From: Sedimentibacter saalensis
Lineage (GTDB): Bacteria > Bacillota > Clostridia > Tissierellales > Sedimentibacteraceae
Direction of reading: 5' to 3'
Assembly (NCBI RefSeq): GCF_007830175.1
Contig: NZ_VLKH01000001.1
Span: forward strand, 186,001 to 250,000
DNA length: 64,000 nucleotides
The notes beneath the pieces are model-generated. The model saw only the letters and a list, made by a program, of their open reading frames with translations. It was not told the DNA's origin and did no database searches. Shown in pieces: positions 63,540-64,000 of this stretch. Each line of letters opens with the position of its first letter. The stretch's first letter is position 1. Position numbers and translations under genes: made by a program.

Positions 63540-64000
63540 TCACATAATCTCAGGAACCATAACCTTATTGAAAGTTTTTTTGTAGAAAAAAATTCCTATG
63601 GGAAGCCATACAAAAGCAAAGAGGACCATCTGCAGAATGTTAGGAATTGTTGCACTAAAATCCATGCCTTTTATTAAAACTTCCTGAACAATCTTGGCAT
63701 AATTAATTACCGGCCAGCATGCTCTGATTAATATTTCCAGCAGTCTTGGCATTTGGTCAACAGGCCATACGCCGCCGCAAGAGCAAAATGTAGGAAGAGA
63801 CAACATAAATTCTATTTGGGAATACTTCACCCTGTCCTTTGTCATGGAAGCAATCAATAGTGATGGCCCCGTAAGCGCAATAAGAAAAACCACAGTCAAA
63901 AGAAACACTGTCCATATGTTTCCTATCATAGGCACATGAAAAAGCTTGCGGAGAATGACAATGCAGATGGTGACAGCCGGAAGTATACCAACAAAACAAG
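63540..64000 (-). CDS. ABC-2-type transporter permease (partial, runs off the right edge)
   Basis: The last 153 codons of a membrane protein are visible, reading in from the window edge. Four hydrophobic segments include the ABC-2 permease core PSLLIASMTKDRVKYSQIEFM, a loop SCGGVWPVDQMPRLLEILIR and a final helix IFFYKKTF. A frame beginning at 63935 is only an internal part. It belongs to an export or drug-type ABC system; partner genes lie beyond the window. Confidence 0.8.
   Translation of the reverse strand, partial: CFVGILPAVTICIVILRKLFHVPMIGNIWTVFLLTVVFLIALTGPSLLIASMTKDRVKYSQIEFMLSLPTFCSCGGVWPVDQMPRLLEILIRACWPVINYAKIVQEVLIKGMDFSATIPNILQMVLFAFVWLPIGIFFYKKTFNKVMVPEIM

Noticed and set aside
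63757..63999. 80-codon minus frame at the right edge
   Set aside because: Out of frame with the ABC-2 permease sequence, which is hydrophobic and continuous to the window edge.

Overview
The window looks like chromosome of a low-GC Gram-positive anaerobe (Bacillota, Clostridia). It has AT-rich coding DNA, strong AGGAGG-type ribosome sites with frequent TTG and GTG starts, sigma-A promoters, an FMN riboswitch, RsgI-like and SLH proteins, flavin-linked reductase lipoproteins and sigma-54 control of amino-acid genes. An amino-acid-fermenting group such as Sedimentibacter or its relatives would fit, but that is only a guess. I see no rRNA, tRNA, CRISPR array or phage.

Layout. 1-5.1 kb (minus strand): FMN-riboswitch-controlled riboflavin operon ribD-ribE-ribBA-ribH followed by a HAD phosphatase, then a partial acyl-CoA thioesterase with an apparent AUA start. 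5.2-8.9 kb: TetR regulator, HD hydrolase, D-2-hydroxyacid dehydrogenase, orphan RsgI-like membrane protein and a small helical protein. 9.1-12.2 kb: secreted SLH protein, small LuxR-type HTH protein and a 12-TM protein ending in a LuxR HTH. 12.4-19 kb: potassium-uptake locus with two full TrkA proteins, a 35-residue membrane peptide, TrkH, an exported OB-fold protein, a KdpD-like kinase and KdpE-like regulator, and two TrkA-N-only proteins. 19-31.8 kb: tandem repeats, an old yellow enzyme, exonuclease, ComEC-like lipoprotein, two M20 amidohydrolases around an AbgT transporter, proBA and hflKC. 31.9-39.9 kb: two FMN/FAD reductase lipoproteins, a nitroreductase and a YesMN-type two-component system.

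41-49.4 kb holds a sigma-54 locus. A PAS-AAA+ activator and a serine hydrolase are divergent from a permease, a YtcJ-like amidohydrolase and an unrecognised protein. A clear -24/-12 promoter and an upstream palindrome lie in between. 49.5-53 kb has housekeeping and unknown small genes.

53-63.5 kb holds a second sigma-54 locus: two SDR dehydrogenases, divergent homologues of both glycine-decarboxylase P-protein subunits, an AcoX-like kinase and an APC permease, facing a PspF-like activator plus a glutamine-synthetase-like enzyme. No gcvT, gcvH or lpd is present. This looks like an uncharacterised amino-acid or amine catabolic pathway and is the most novel part of the window.

Two dispersed palindromic repeat families run through the intergenic spaces. 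In one place a MITE-like element has split a copy of the other family, leaving an 8-bp target duplication.
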